In this document: positions 8,891 through 17,332 of the stretch, one piece after another | Layout of the letters: each line of letters begins with the position of its first letter | Numbering within the stretch: position 1 is the first letter of the stretch | NCBI GenBank assembly: GCA_023423285.1 | Contig: JAFAFV010000239.1 | Location: forward strand, 1-31,315 | Direction of reading: 5' to 3' | Source: Bacteroidota bacterium | GTDB lineage: Bacteria > Bacteroidota > Bacteroidia > Chitinophagales > Chitinophagaceae | Length of the DNA stretch: 31,315 nucleotides | Program-made: the position numbers and the translations under genes | Notes under the pieces: model-generated | The model's database searches: none | What the model saw: only the letters and a program-made list of their open reading frames with translations | Told to the model about the DNA's origin: nothing

Positions 8891-10861
8891 TCAGCGTTTA
8901 TTGTTCATCAGTAAATACTGGGCTGTCTGGTAATAGGCCTCTGTTAATGCAGCCAATTGTTTGCGGATGGAATCCTGCCGGCGCCGGGTATGGCCCGGCA
9001 CGGTAAATTGTATCGGCACCATTTCTTCATCCGCAAAATCGAGGCTTTTAATGTAATAATAATCGTTGCTCACCACGCCAATTTTTCCGGCCGTATTTGT
9101 GATAAAGGCTACGTCATGCTTCTTTTTCGGGTCAAGTACATCGCGGCCCAGGGTATTGTTTCGGTAGCTCATGTTCAACAAACCGGCAATGGTGGGCAAT
9201 ACATCTACCTGCGAAACCACTTCTTTCCGGCTTTGCGGTTCCAGCAGTGAAGGCGCATACAAAAGTAACGGCACATGCTCATCGGTGAGGCGCTGGTGGG
9301 TCCAAGCCGGAGGATATATTTCCGTGGCATTGCCCGCAACACCATGATCACCAATAAAAACAAAAATGGTATTTTCAAAATAGGCTTCTTTCTTAGCGGC
9401 TTCAATAAATCTTTTAAAACAATAATCGGAATAGCGAAAAGTGTTGAACTCATTTACTGATGCAAACCCATACTTTAAAAGTTGATCATCAGAAATGTTC
9501 ATTTTGATAAAGTCCGAATCATTTTCGGGTATGGTGTACGGCCTGTGATTGTCTGAAGTTTGAACAATGGCAAAAAAAGGCCGTGTTTCTTTTTTAAATG
9601 CATCATGGGCTGCCAGAAAAAGATCTTTATCGCTAATGCCCCACACGTTGAGCCGCGGCGCAGCAATAGTTTTCTCTGTATGTATTTGCAGGTCTTCTAT
9701 ATTGTTAAGCAGCCCTTCAAAATTATTAAACTCGGGGTTGCCGCCTAAAAAATAATGCTTTGAATATCCTTCAAAATCATTGATGATGGTGTGCTGGTTA
9801 ATTGCCGCGGGATTTCTGGTAGAAAATCTAAACAACTGCACATCGGGTATTCCTGTAATAATGGCAAACAAGCCCCTTGCCGTAGAAAAATGAGGCGTAA
9901 AACATCGTTCAAAAAAAATACCCTGTTTGGTAAGCGAATCAAAATAAGGGGTGGTATTGAGTGGGTTGCCGCTCATAGTGCTTTTATACATGCTGAACGA
10001 TTCGCACACCACCAAAACAATATTGGGCATGCTTTCCAAAGCACCGCTGCGCGGCTGAACCATTCTTTTAAAGCCAAAGGTTTCCTGATCTCTCAGTTGA
10101 AGAAAGTCGGCCATTACAGGGTAGGCCTCCCTGGCTTTGTTTTCATTAAAAACCGGCTGCCTGAGGCGCATCGTAGAAAAAAAATTTTGAAGCGGGTTCA
10201 GTGCCAGGTAAGATTTAAAACTGTCTTTAAGCGCAAAGGAGTCCTTCCATTTCAGCGGCGAGCTGTCTACTTTGCCATAGATGAAAATAGCCAGCACAAC
10301 CAATCCAATTATAAAAGGCCCTTTACGGTGCATAATGGCCTTGCCGTCAGTTATGGTAATTACCTGCCAATGGCTTTTGTTGAGCAGCCATTTAAAAAGT
10401 AGGATGGCCACCAGCAGGCCCAGGCTGATCCAGATGAGCGGGTAGGTTTGCCACATCATGTTAATGGAAATGCCGGGGTCTTCCACAAAGTTCATGGCGC
10501 CGGCGTCAATGCGGGTTTTATTATATGAAAAACTCACAAGGTCTGCAATAAAAAAAAAGAAAACAATAAAAATGACTGCTGCGAAATACCAGGTCCAGAT
10601 CCTGCGGTTTCTGCCCGAGTAAAAGGGTGTAAACGCCCGATTGATGCCGAGCAGAAAAATGGGCAGTAATATAAGTGAGATCCACCGTAAATCGTACTGC
10701 TGGCCCAGCATAAACGAAGGCATCGCATCATATAAGCTGAACCCCGACGGCCTGAACGCGAAAAAAGTGATCAGCCTGAAAGCCGTAAAAAACAGGAACA
10801 ATACAAGGAATAAGTTGATGGCCCACAGGATCGTTTTGGGTATTTTTAAGCGTGTAAGCAT
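8891..10861 (-). CDS. LTA synthase family membrane protein (sulfatase-fold phosphoglycerol transferase-like)
   Basis: An inner-membrane enzyme with its catalytic domain outside. LtaS relatives transfer phosphoglycerol from lipid to polymer, and Gram-negative relatives modify periplasmic glucans or envelope lipids. Numbered from the ATG at 10861 (656 residues), about five transmembrane helices fill residues 10-200. The alkaline-phosphatase-like domain follows with the metal ligand E287 (VVCESFS), the nucleophile T327 in HFSTARG, DNHRPYTIP, and the metal pair D505/H506 in FIGDHG. The frame is open to a TTG at 10870, but that codon lies inside the promoter box TAAGTTTG, so the ATG at 10861 is preferred. 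True lipoteichoic acid is not expected in Bacteroidota, so the acceptor is unknown. It is divergent from the PAP2 gene. Confidence 0.85.
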   Translation of the reverse strand: MLTRLKIPKTILWAINLFLVLFLFFTAFRLITFFAFRPSGFSLYDAMPSFMLGQQYDLRWISLILLPIFLLGINRAFTPFYSGRNRRIWTWYFAAVIFIVFFFFIADLVSFSYNKTRIDAGAMNFVEDPGISINMMWQTYPLIWISLGLLVAILLFKWLLNKSHWQVITITDGKAIMHRKGPFIIGLVVLAIFIYGKVDSSPLKWKDSFALKDSFKSYLALNPLQNFFSTMRLRQPVFNENKAREAYPVMADFLQLRDQETFGFKRMVQPRSGALESMPNIVLVVCESFSMYKSTMSGNPLNTTPYFDSLTKQGIFFERCFTPHFSTARGLFAIITGIPDVQLFRFSTRNPAAINQHTIINDFEGYSKHYFLGGNPEFNNFEGLLNNIEDLQIHTEKTIAAPRLNVWGISDKDLFLAAHDAFKKETRPFFAIVQTSDNHRPYTIPENDSDFIKMNISDDQLLKYGFASVNEFNTFRYSDYCFKRFIEAAKKEAYFENTIFVFIGDHGVAGNATEIYPPAWTHQRLTDEHVPLLLYAPSLLEPQSRKEVVSQVDVLPTIAGLLNMSYRNNTLGRDVLDPKKKHDVAFITNTAGKIGVVSNDYYYIKSLDFADEEMVPIQFTVPGHTRRRQDSIRKQLAALTEAYYQTAQYLLMNNKR

Positions 10862-10867
10862 CTGGTG

Positions 10868-10875
10868 CAAACTTA
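10868..10875 (-). promoter_or_regulatory. -7 promoter box of the LTA-synthase-like gene
   Basis: Minus-strand TAAGTTTG is an exact TAnnTTTG match and ends 6 nt before the ATG at 10861, predicting an almost leaderless transcript. It also rules out the TTG at 10870 as a practical start. Confidence 0.5.
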
Positions 10876-10965
10876 ACCTAAAATGCGAGGTATGGCTGAA
10901 TTTTAATAGATAAAGATTTGTAAAATTGACAGAAAGGCAACCAATGGATGCGGTTTTCCTGCCAG

Positions 10966-10994
10966 TTGCAATTCACCTTTAAACGCTATTTTTG
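10966..10994 (+). promoter_or_regulatory. Promoter of the PAP2-CNNM operon
   Basis: A TTGC -33 element (10966-10969) and an exact -7 box TATTTTTG (10987-10994) are separated by a standard gap (18 nt after TTG). The box ends 5 nt before the ATG at 11000, so the mRNA should start at or next to the start codon. Confidence 0.6.
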
Positions 10995-10999
10995 CTGCC

Positions 11000-11611
11000 A
11001 TGCATTTTTTCGCTTATATACCGCTTCCTGATTGGTTTGTAAAAATCGACAGGGAACTGTTTTATTTTTTTAACACAACTGGTGCTAATGATTTTTTTGA
11101 CTGGCTGATGCCGGTTATGCGTAATGCTTTTACCTGGGCCCCTTTGTATTTATTTATTGTATTGTTTACCATTATCAATTTTAAAAAAAAAGGCTGGTGG
11201 TGGCTGCTGTTTGCAGCAGCTGTTGTGGCGGTTACAGACCTTACAGGCGCCAGGATTTTTAAACCCTCCTTTGAAAGGCTGCGTCCCTGCAACGATCCCG
11301 AAATGACTGGTTATGTAAGAATGGTGGTGAACCGCTGTGGAAGCGGGTTTAGTTTTATTTCTAACCATGCCATTAACCACTTTGGCCTTGCGGCATTTAT
11401 TTTCAGCACGTTCAGGCCACTATTTCCCTATACTTGGGTCATATTTATCTGGGCAGTTCTCATCGCTTTTGCACAGGTTTATGTGGGTGTGCATTATCCT
11501 TTTGATGTATTGGCAGGCGCCATTCTGGGTATTATAACAGGCCTGGCCGGTGGCACTTTATTTAATAAGAACTATGGATTTCCTATCTTCGATATTCATT
11601 CAACACAATAA
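11000..11611 (+). CDS. PAP2-family membrane phosphatase
   Basis: An inner-membrane PAP2 (type 2 phosphatidic acid phosphatase) enzyme; such proteins dephosphorylate lipid phosphates including undecaprenyl pyrophosphate. The 203-residue protein has five to six hydrophobic helices. The three active-site motifs can be placed. K88-x6-R95-P96 is intact (KPSFERLRP). The second motif has SNH with H123 (FISNHA). The third has the nucleophile-type H165 and D169 in VYVGVHYPFD. The arginine normally six residues before that histidine (motif SRx5H) is Q159 here, which is unusual. The CNNM gene starts 6 nt after the stop, so the two are surely cotranscribed. The substrate is not deducible. Confidence 0.88.
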   Translation: MHFFAYIPLPDWFVKIDRELFYFFNTTGANDFFDWLMPVMRNAFTWAPLYLFIVLFTIINFKKKGWWWLLFAAAVVAVTDLTGARIFKPSFERLRPCNDPEMTGYVRMVVNRCGSGFSFISNHAINHFGLAAFIFSTFRPLFPYTWVIFIWAVLIAFAQVYVGVHYPFDVLAGAILGIITGLAGGTLFNKNYGFPIFDIHSTQ

Positions 11612-11617
11612 AAATTA

Positions 11618-12916
11618 ATGGAATTAATAATAATAGCCTGTTTGATTTTACTCAATGGACTATTTTCTATGGCCGAAATTGCCCTGGTATCTGCACGAAA
11701 AGCCAGGCTGGAGGGCCAGGCTAACAAAGGTGACCAGAAGGCTGCAGATGCTTTAAAACTCGCCAATCATCCAGACCATTTTCTTTCTACCGTGCAAATA
11801 GGCATTACGCTTATTGGTATTTTAACCGGTATTTATTCAGGCGAAAAAATGACGGATAATGTAGCCGCATTTCTTTCAGGCTTTGATACATTGGCTCCGT
11901 ACGCCAATGGCCTGGCTACTGCCAGCGTGGTGATTATGATTACTTACTTCACACTCGTATTTGGAGAGCTAGTGCCCAAGCGCATCGGGCTTTCGCGCCC
12001 CGAGCTAATAGCTAAAGCAATGGCCACGCCCATGCGTTTTGTAAGCTACCTCACATACCCGTTCATTTGGTTTCTAACAAAATCTACTTTTCTCATTACA
12101 AAGGCTTTTAATATCAAGCCAAAAGATGGGCAGGTAACGGAGGAAGAAATCAAAGCTATCATTAATGAGGGTACCGAGCAGGGAACTTTGGAAGAAACCG
12201 AGCAGGAGATCATCGAGCGCGTTTTTCACTTAAGCGACAGGAATATTACATCTTTAATGACGCACCGCAGCGATATTGTGTGGTTTGATGTGAATGATAC
12301 GGAAGAAATGATCCGGGAAAAAATACTGAAAGAGCCGCACTCCATTTATCCCATTTGCGATGGAGAGATTGACAGCATCAAAGGCGTTATTTCCATGAAA
12401 GACCTTTATACCAATAAAGACGATATTCCATTTGGTGACCTGATGCGCCCCGCCCTTTTTGTTCCTGAGAATAACACCGCTTTTCGCGTGATGGAAAAAT
12501 TTAAAGAGTCGCAGCTGCATAGCTGTTTTATTGTGGATGAATATGGCAGTGTGTTGGGGATGATCACCATCAAAGACATACTGGAAGCTATTATTGGCGA
12601 TATGCCTCAAATTGATGAGGAAGATTATGAAATTGCTGAAAGAGAAGACGGCAGCTTTTTGGTCGATGCCCAAATTCCGTTTTATGACTTCCTTACTTAT
12701 TTTGATAAGGCTGACTGGATGCATGAGGGCGAGCAGGAATTTGATACCCTGGCTGGATTTATTTTGCACAAGTTGAAGCGCATTCCCGAGGTGGCCGACA
12801 AGTTGGACTGGAATGGTTTTGACCTTGAAATTATGGATATGGACGGCCATCGAATTGATAAAGTGCTGGTCAATATCAGCGATGAGCTTCGCGAGGAAAT
12901 GGATGAAGAAGATTAG
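11618..12916 (+). CDS. CNNM/CorC-type transporter (hemolysin family protein)
   Basis: A membrane protein of the CNNM (DUF21) family, linked in bacteria to Mg2+/Co2+ efflux and often annotated as hemolysin-like. The 432 residues contain a DUF21 membrane domain (about 1-190, starting LILLNGLFSMAEIALVSARK and including STVQIGITLIGILTG). A pair of CBS domains covers about 205-325 (MTHRSDIVWFDV; SCFIVDEYGSVLGMITIKDI). A CorC/HlyC C-terminal domain follows (EREDGSFLVDA; TLAGFILHKLKRIP). The CBS pair usually binds adenine nucleotides. It follows the PAP2 gene by 6 nt and shares its promoter. No signs of truncation. Confidence 0.9.
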   Translation: MELIIIACLILLNGLFSMAEIALVSARKARLEGQANKGDQKAADALKLANHPDHFLSTVQIGITLIGILTGIYSGEKMTDNVAAFLSGFDTLAPYANGLATASVVIMITYFTLVFGELVPKRIGLSRPELIAKAMATPMRFVSYLTYPFIWFLTKSTFLITKAFNIKPKDGQVTEEEIKAIINEGTEQGTLEETEQEIIERVFHLSDRNITSLMTHRSDIVWFDVNDTEEMIREKILKEPHSIYPICDGEIDSIKGVISMKDLYTNKDDIPFGDLMRPALFVPENNTAFRVMEKFKESQLHSCFIVDEYGSVLGMITIKDILEAIIGDMPQIDEEDYEIAEREDGSFLVDAQIPFYDFLTYFDKADWMHEGEQEFDTLAGFILHKLKRIPEVADKLDWNGFDLEIMDMDGHRIDKVLVNISDELREEMDEED

Positions 12917-13009
12917 TAACGATCGCAGCTAAATACGCTCAACTTTTTTAATAGATTGAAAGGCTGTTTAAGGCAAAGTGCTTTTATTTACGTTTTAAAC
13001 TTTAGTATT

Positions 13010-13822
13010 ATGAAATACTTATTTACCCTTATAGGCGCCTGTTTTTTATTTGCCTCCACACAGGCACAAACACTTACAAAAATTTGGGAAACCGATACTA
13101 CGATTGCCGTACCGGAATCAGTACTGTTGCATAAAGGGAGGCTTTACATTTCATTAATAGATGGCGCCGGCTGGGTGGATGACGGTAAAGGCGGCATTGG
13201 CGTGATGAACCCCGATGGTGCAGATTATAATGGTAGTTGGATCAGCGGACTTAGCGCGCCAAAAGGAATGGGCGTGATTGGTAATAAATTGTATGTGGCC
13301 GATATTACCAGAGTGGCCGTGATAGATATTAAAAAAGGAAAACTACTTAAAACAATTCCTTTTCCTGACGCTGAAAACCTAAACGATATTGTCATAGGAA
13401 AAAAGAAAACCGTTTATATTTCTGATTCAAAAAGCGGAAAGATTTGGCAGTTGAAAAAAGATCAGCCTTCGCTTTACCTTGCCAATGTGCCACGCACCAA
13501 CGGCCTGACTTTTACAAAGAATGAACTGTATTTTGGCGAGGGTAAAAACTTTAAAAAAATAAACAGTAAAAAAGAAGTTTCTACGATTGCCACGCTTCCC
13601 CAGGAAATTGATGGCATTGAACAACTGGCCAATGGCGATTTTATTGTTACATCATGGCCCGGGTATATTTTTTATGTGTATGCAGATGGCCGCCACGTTA
13701 CATTGCTGGAAACACATCAGCAAAAAATCAACACGGCAGATATTGGCATTGATAAAAAGAGTAACATCATTTACGTTCCTACTTTTTTTGGTAAAAAGAT
13801 AGTGGCTTACCAAGTAAAGTAA
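13010..13822 (+). CDS. Exported SMP-30/NHL-like beta-propeller protein
   Basis: A predicted secreted or periplasmic protein of 270 residues. The start at 13010 (MKYLFTLIGACFLFASTQAQ) gives a clean signal peptide with cleavage after TQA; the frame is open 54 nt further upstream but that extension has no signal-like character. The mature part is a series of propeller-type repeats, each with a pattern such as NKLYVADITRVAVIDIKKG, KTVYISDSKSGKIWQL and ELYFGEGKNFKKI, as in SMP-30/gluconolactonase-like proteins. The metal-binding residues of true gluconolactonases are not clearly conserved, so a catalytic role is not claimed. It lies 93 nt after the CNNM gene and is convergent with the next gene, with only 10 nt between stops. 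Confidence 0.75.
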   Translation: MKYLFTLIGACFLFASTQAQTLTKIWETDTTIAVPESVLLHKGRLYISLIDGAGWVDDGKGGIGVMNPDGADYNGSWISGLSAPKGMGVIGNKLYVADITRVAVIDIKKGKLLKTIPFPDAENLNDIVIGKKKTVYISDSKSGKIWQLKKDQPSLYLANVPRTNGLTFTKNELYFGEGKNFKKINSKKEVSTIATLPQEIDGIEQLANGDFIVTSWPGYIFYVYADGRHVTLLETHQQKINTADIGIDKKSNIIYVPTFFGKKIVAYQVK

Positions 13823-13832
13823 CAGATGCTCC

Positions 13833-14312
13833 TTAGGCGTAATCTTTACATTTGTTGTTCAACACGCATTCGTTATTGATCATCAGCGCCAGCATTTTAT
13901 CCTGCTGCACAATGGCGCCAAAATACACCGTTGATCCATTTTTGTGCACCAGTTGGCCAATCACTTTAGTGTTTAATTTTTGCTCGTACTGAAGTGCCTG
14001 GCGGCTGATCCTTTCGATTTTAATATCAGCAATATCAGCAAAGCTATATTTTTTGACCGCGTCTTCAAACAATGTCTGTTGCAATTGTAAAATATCTTCT
14101 ACACGTGCGTGCGTCGGCAATTGCGCATGGCTGGTGAATTCAATAAATGAGGGATACGCGGCAATGAGGCTTACAAAATCATTCCGCTTAAAAAAATCAA
14201 TAAAAGTTTCCAGCGTATCTGTTTGTTTGGTAATAGCAGATCGGCTTTTTATAACTCCTGAAAGCAGGAACATGCAGATCACAAATATGGCCACGTACAA
14301 AATAGATTTCAT
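13833..14312 (-). CDS. Hypothetical membrane-anchored or exported protein
   Basis: I do not recognise a family. From the ATG at 14312 the protein has 159 residues; the frame is open to another ATG at 14363 (176 residues). The shorter start puts the single hydrophobic stretch ILYVAIFVICMFLLSGVI at the N-terminus as a signal anchor, which is why I prefer it. The rest is soluble, with a helical part (TDTLETFIDFFKRNDF) and a beta-rich end (QLVHKNGSTVYFGAIVQQ) that closes with two cysteines (NNECVLNNKC). The upstream region is shared with the divergent esterase gene. Confidence 0.65.
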   Translation of the reverse strand: MKSILYVAIFVICMFLLSGVIKSRSAITKQTDTLETFIDFFKRNDFVSLIAAYPSFIEFTSHAQLPTHARVEDILQLQQTLFEDAVKKYSFADIADIKIERISRQALQYEQKLNTKVIGQLVHKNGSTVYFGAIVQQDKMLALMINNECVLNNKCKDYA

Positions 14313-14394
14313 CACTTCATTTTGGAACGTAACAGCTAAATCAATATATGTATAATCGCTCAATCGGCTAGGTATTTGTTGTAAGCGTGAAAAT

Positions 14395-14407
14395 ACGAAG
14401 ACTTCGT
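14395..14407. promoter_or_regulatory. Small palindrome between divergent genes, possible operator
   Basis: ACGAAG (14395-14400), one centre base, then CTTCGT (14402-14407) form a perfect 6-bp inverted repeat. It lies about 20 nt upstream of the -7 box of the esterase gene, roughly where a -33 element would be. An operator function is only a guess. Confidence 0.25.
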
Positions 14408-14427
14408 TATGAAAGATGGTAAATCCT

Positions 14428-14435
14428 TATTTTTG
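14428..14435 (+). promoter_or_regulatory. -7 promoter box of the esterase operon
   Basis: TATTTTTG matches TAnnTTTG exactly and ends 5 nt before the ATG at 14441, again predicting a nearly leaderless mRNA. No clear -33 TTG is present at the usual distance. Confidence 0.5.
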
Positions 14436-14440
14436 AAACA

Positions 14441-15256
14441 ATGGTTGAAACAGCGGTATCACATATTATAAAAGAAAAAATTGAGATCCATTCAAAATTT
14501 CTGAAGCGGGATGCACAAATAGAAATGTTCCTGCCTAAAAATGTTGCCGATACCGGCAAGATGAGCCTGCTTCTCATTAATGACGGTCAGGATATGCCGG
14601 TGATGCAGTTTGACAATATATTGGAAGAATTATATAGTAGCAAAGCAATTGAGCCGGTATGTTGTGCAGCCATTGCCTGTGGTGAGGAACGTATAATGGA
14701 ATACGGTGTAGCCGGTAAAAAAGATTATTTGGGCCGCGGTGCAAAAGCAGCATTGTACACAAAGTTTGTACTGATCGAGTTGTTGCCACTTATTCATAAA
14801 AAATACCATATTCAGCAATTTAAAGAAGTGGCTTTTGCAGGGTTTTCACTGGGTGGCTTAATGGCGCTGGATATTGTATGGAACCACCCAAACGTGTTTA
14901 CAAAAGCAGGTGTATTCTCAGGTTCGCTGTGGTGGCGCAGCAAAGATCAGGCAGATGCAAAATATGATGACGATAAACACCGCATCATGCAGCAGGTTAT
15001 ACGCAGAGGAAGTTTTAAGCCAGGGTTGAAATTCTTTTTTCAAACCGGCAAGCTTGATGAAACCGCCGACCGCAATCACAATGGCATTATTGATGCAATT
15101 GAAGATACACTCGATCATATTGAGGAACTGAAGCGCAAGGGTTATACCGCTCACGATATTACATACCTTGAACTGGAAGACGGACATCACGATGTACTAA
15201 CCTGGGGCCGTGCCATGCCTGCGTTTTTAAAATGGGGATGGGGTACAGGCAGGTAA
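14441..15256 (+). CDS. Alpha/beta-hydrolase, esterase D / enterochelin-esterase-like family
   Basis: A putative esterase of the PF00756 type, 271 residues, without a signal peptide and so probably cytoplasmic. The nucleophile elbow is GFSLGG with S136. The oxyanion region is LLLINDGQDMP. The likely catalytic histidine is in LELEDGHHDVLTWG near the C-terminus, and the acid is probably one of the Asp residues in the KLDETADRNHNG segment. The substrate is unknown; relatives cleave siderophores, acyl or formyl esters. It is the first gene of a compact run: the next gene starts 30 nt later and the third overlaps the second. Confidence 0.82.
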   Translation: MVETAVSHIIKEKIEIHSKFLKRDAQIEMFLPKNVADTGKMSLLLINDGQDMPVMQFDNILEELYSSKAIEPVCCAAIACGEERIMEYGVAGKKDYLGRGAKAALYTKFVLIELLPLIHKKYHIQQFKEVAFAGFSLGGLMALDIVWNHPNVFTKAGVFSGSLWWRSKDQADAKYDDDKHRIMQQVIRRGSFKPGLKFFFQTGKLDETADRNHNGIIDAIEDTLDHIEELKRKGYTAHDITYLELEDGHHDVLTWGRAMPAFLKWGWGTGR

Positions 15257-15286
15257 AACACATCATCTAATTTTAAATCAGATATT

Positions 15287-17332
15287 TTGGCTAATCATTT
15301 AATACACGAAACAAGTCCATATCTTTTGCAACATGCACATAACCCGGTAAACTGGCATCCCTGGGGAGATGAAGCGTTGCAAAAAGCAAAGAATGAAGAC
15401 AAGCCCATCCTGGTTAGTATTGGCTACGCGGCCTGCCACTGGTGCCACGTAATGGAGCGGGAAAGTTTTGAAGACGAAGCAACCGCCGCCATTATGAATG
15501 AGCACTTCATTAATATAAAAATTGACCGTGAAGAGCGGCCTGATATTGACCATATTTATATGGATGCCGTGCAGGCAATGACTGGCAGTGGCGGCTGGCC
15601 CCTGAACGTTTTTTTAACACCCGGTAAAGAACCATTTTACGGAGGCACATATTTTCCACCACAATCGGTTATGAACCGCCCGTCCTGGAAAGATGTGCTG
15701 GTGGCAGTGGCTGATGCGTTTAAAAAGAATCGCACAGAAATTGAACAGCAGGCCGGCAGCATTACCACGCATTTACAAAATGCCAACGCCTTTGGTATTA
15801 ACGTGGAAGTGGCCAACAACTTGCTGAATGAAGCAGAAGCTGATACGGCTTGCGCTAATCTTTTAAAACAAAGCGACAAGCAATGGGGCGGTTTTGGAAA
15901 TGCACCGAAGTTTCCGCAAACATTTTCTATACAATACCTGCTGCGTTATTATTTTACTGAAAAGCACCGCTCAGAAAGCCTTGCCCAACAGGCATTACAG
16001 CAGGCTTTGCTCAGTCTTGATAAGATGATTGATGGCGGCCTATACGATCAGGTAGGCGGTGGTTTTGCCCGTTATTCAACAGATAAGGAATGGCTGGCAC
16101 CGCATTTTGAAAAGATGCTGTACGATAATGCTTTGCTAATTTCAGTTTTGTGCGAGGCATACCAGATTACCGGGATAGAAAAATATAAGAACGTAATTGA
16201 TGAAACGCTTCAATTTATTGAAAGAGAATTGAAACATCCAAAGGGAGGCTTTTATGCAGCGCTGGATGCAGACAGTGAAGGTGTGGAAGGTAAATTTTAT
16301 GTTTGGGATTATAATGAAGTGGTGCAATTGCTTGGGGCTGACGCGGAGTTGTTTGCAGCTTATTATGATATTACGCCTTCAGGTAACTGGGAGGAGCAAA
16401 ATATTTTAAGAGTATTACAGCCCGTTGAATTATTTGCACAGCAGCAGGGCAGGAGTTTGAAGGATATAGAAACAGTGTTGCGCGCGGGCCGTGAAAAATT
16501 ATTAAAAGCGCGTGAAAGCCGTGTGCGCCCGGCCTTAGATGATAAATTGATCCTGGGTTGGAACGCCCTTATGAATACCGCATACAGCAAAGCATATGCT
16601 GCCACCGGCAATGACGCCTATAAAAATACGGCTGTCAAAAACATGCACTTCCTATTATCGGCCTTTACTAACAAGGAAGGTGCTTTGAAACACGTATGGA
16701 AAGATGACCTGGCAAAATATCCCGCCTTTTTAGATGATTATGCTTACCTGATTGAGGCGTTGCTGGAACTGCAAAAAATAACGTCAGATACCACCTGGCT
16801 TGACAAGGCAAAGGAATTATGCGGCATCGTTATTAAAAATTTTTCTGAAGAAAAAGGTTATTTCTATTACACACCTGCCGGGCAACATGATGTTATTGTG
16901 CGTAAGAAAGAAGTGTACGATGGCGCCACGCCCTCGGGCAATGCAGTTATGGCCTATAACTTATACCATCTGGCCATTTTATCAGATAATACTGAATGGC
17001 TGAAAAGAACGGAAACCATGCTGGCAGGCATGAGCAGCATGATCGTGAAATATCCTGCCAGTTTTGGCATGTGGCTTTCTGTAATGCTGCAAATGCTGAA
17101 GGGTGCCAGTGAGATTGTTTTAACCGGCGATTATGTGCAGGTGCAAAAAGAACTGCTGGCCCATTATTTGCCACACGCGGTTGTTATGGCATCGCACGAT
17201 GCTGATGATAATTATCCTTTGCTGAAAGATAAAACCGCGGGGCAGCCACTGGCCATTTACCTCTGTAAAAATTACGCATGTGAAAAGCCGGTATTCTCAG
17301 TAAAAGAACTTTTGAAAAAGATGGAAGCATGA
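15287..17332 (+). CDS. DUF255 thioredoxin-fold protein (YyaL/SSP411 family)
   Basis: A large cytoplasmic protein of 681 residues. It has an N-terminal thioredoxin-like domain (family opening LIHETSPYLLQHAHNPVNWH; redox motif C50-H-W-C53 in GYAACHWCHVMERESFED) and a C-terminal alpha/alpha-barrel domain like N-acylglucosamine epimerases (GGLYDQVGGGFARYSTD; HFEKMLYDNALL). The family is widespread in bacteria and related to human SPATA20, but its reaction is not established. The start is TTG at 15287, fixed by the conserved family opening; no ATG or GTG fits. It follows the esterase by 30 nt and its TGA overlaps the next ATG (ATGA), so the three genes are probably one transcript. Confidence 0.9.
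   Translation: MANHLIHETSPYLLQHAHNPVNWHPWGDEALQKAKNEDKPILVSIGYAACHWCHVMERESFEDEATAAIMNEHFINIKIDREERPDIDHIYMDAVQAMTGSGGWPLNVFLTPGKEPFYGGTYFPPQSVMNRPSWKDVLVAVADAFKKNRTEIEQQAGSITTHLQNANAFGINVEVANNLLNEAEADTACANLLKQSDKQWGGFGNAPKFPQTFSIQYLLRYYFTEKHRSESLAQQALQQALLSLDKMIDGGLYDQVGGGFARYSTDKEWLAPHFEKMLYDNALLISVLCEAYQITGIEKYKNVIDETLQFIERELKHPKGGFYAALDADSEGVEGKFYVWDYNEVVQLLGADAELFAAYYDITPSGNWEEQNILRVLQPVELFAQQQGRSLKDIETVLRAGREKLLKARESRVRPALDDKLILGWNALMNTAYSKAYAATGNDAYKNTAVKNMHFLLSAFTNKEGALKHVWKDDLAKYPAFLDDYAYLIEALLELQKITSDTTWLDKAKELCGIVIKNFSEEKGYFYYTPAGQHDVIVRKKEVYDGATPSGNAVMAYNLYHLAILSDNTEWLKRTETMLAGMSSMIVKYPASFGMWLSVMLQMLKGASEIVLTGDYVQVQKELLAHYLPHAVVMASHDADDNYPLLKDKTAGQPLAIYLCKNYACEKPVFSVKELLKKMEA

Noticed and set aside
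9791..10402. 203-codon plus-strand open frame
   Set aside because: It lies wholly inside the LTA-synthase-like gene on the other strand; its product is basic and low-complexity with no domain, as expected of a shadow frame.
12254..12850. 198-codon minus-strand open frame
   Set aside because: Antisense to the CBS and CorC parts of the CNNM gene; the sense frame is fully conserved in motifs.
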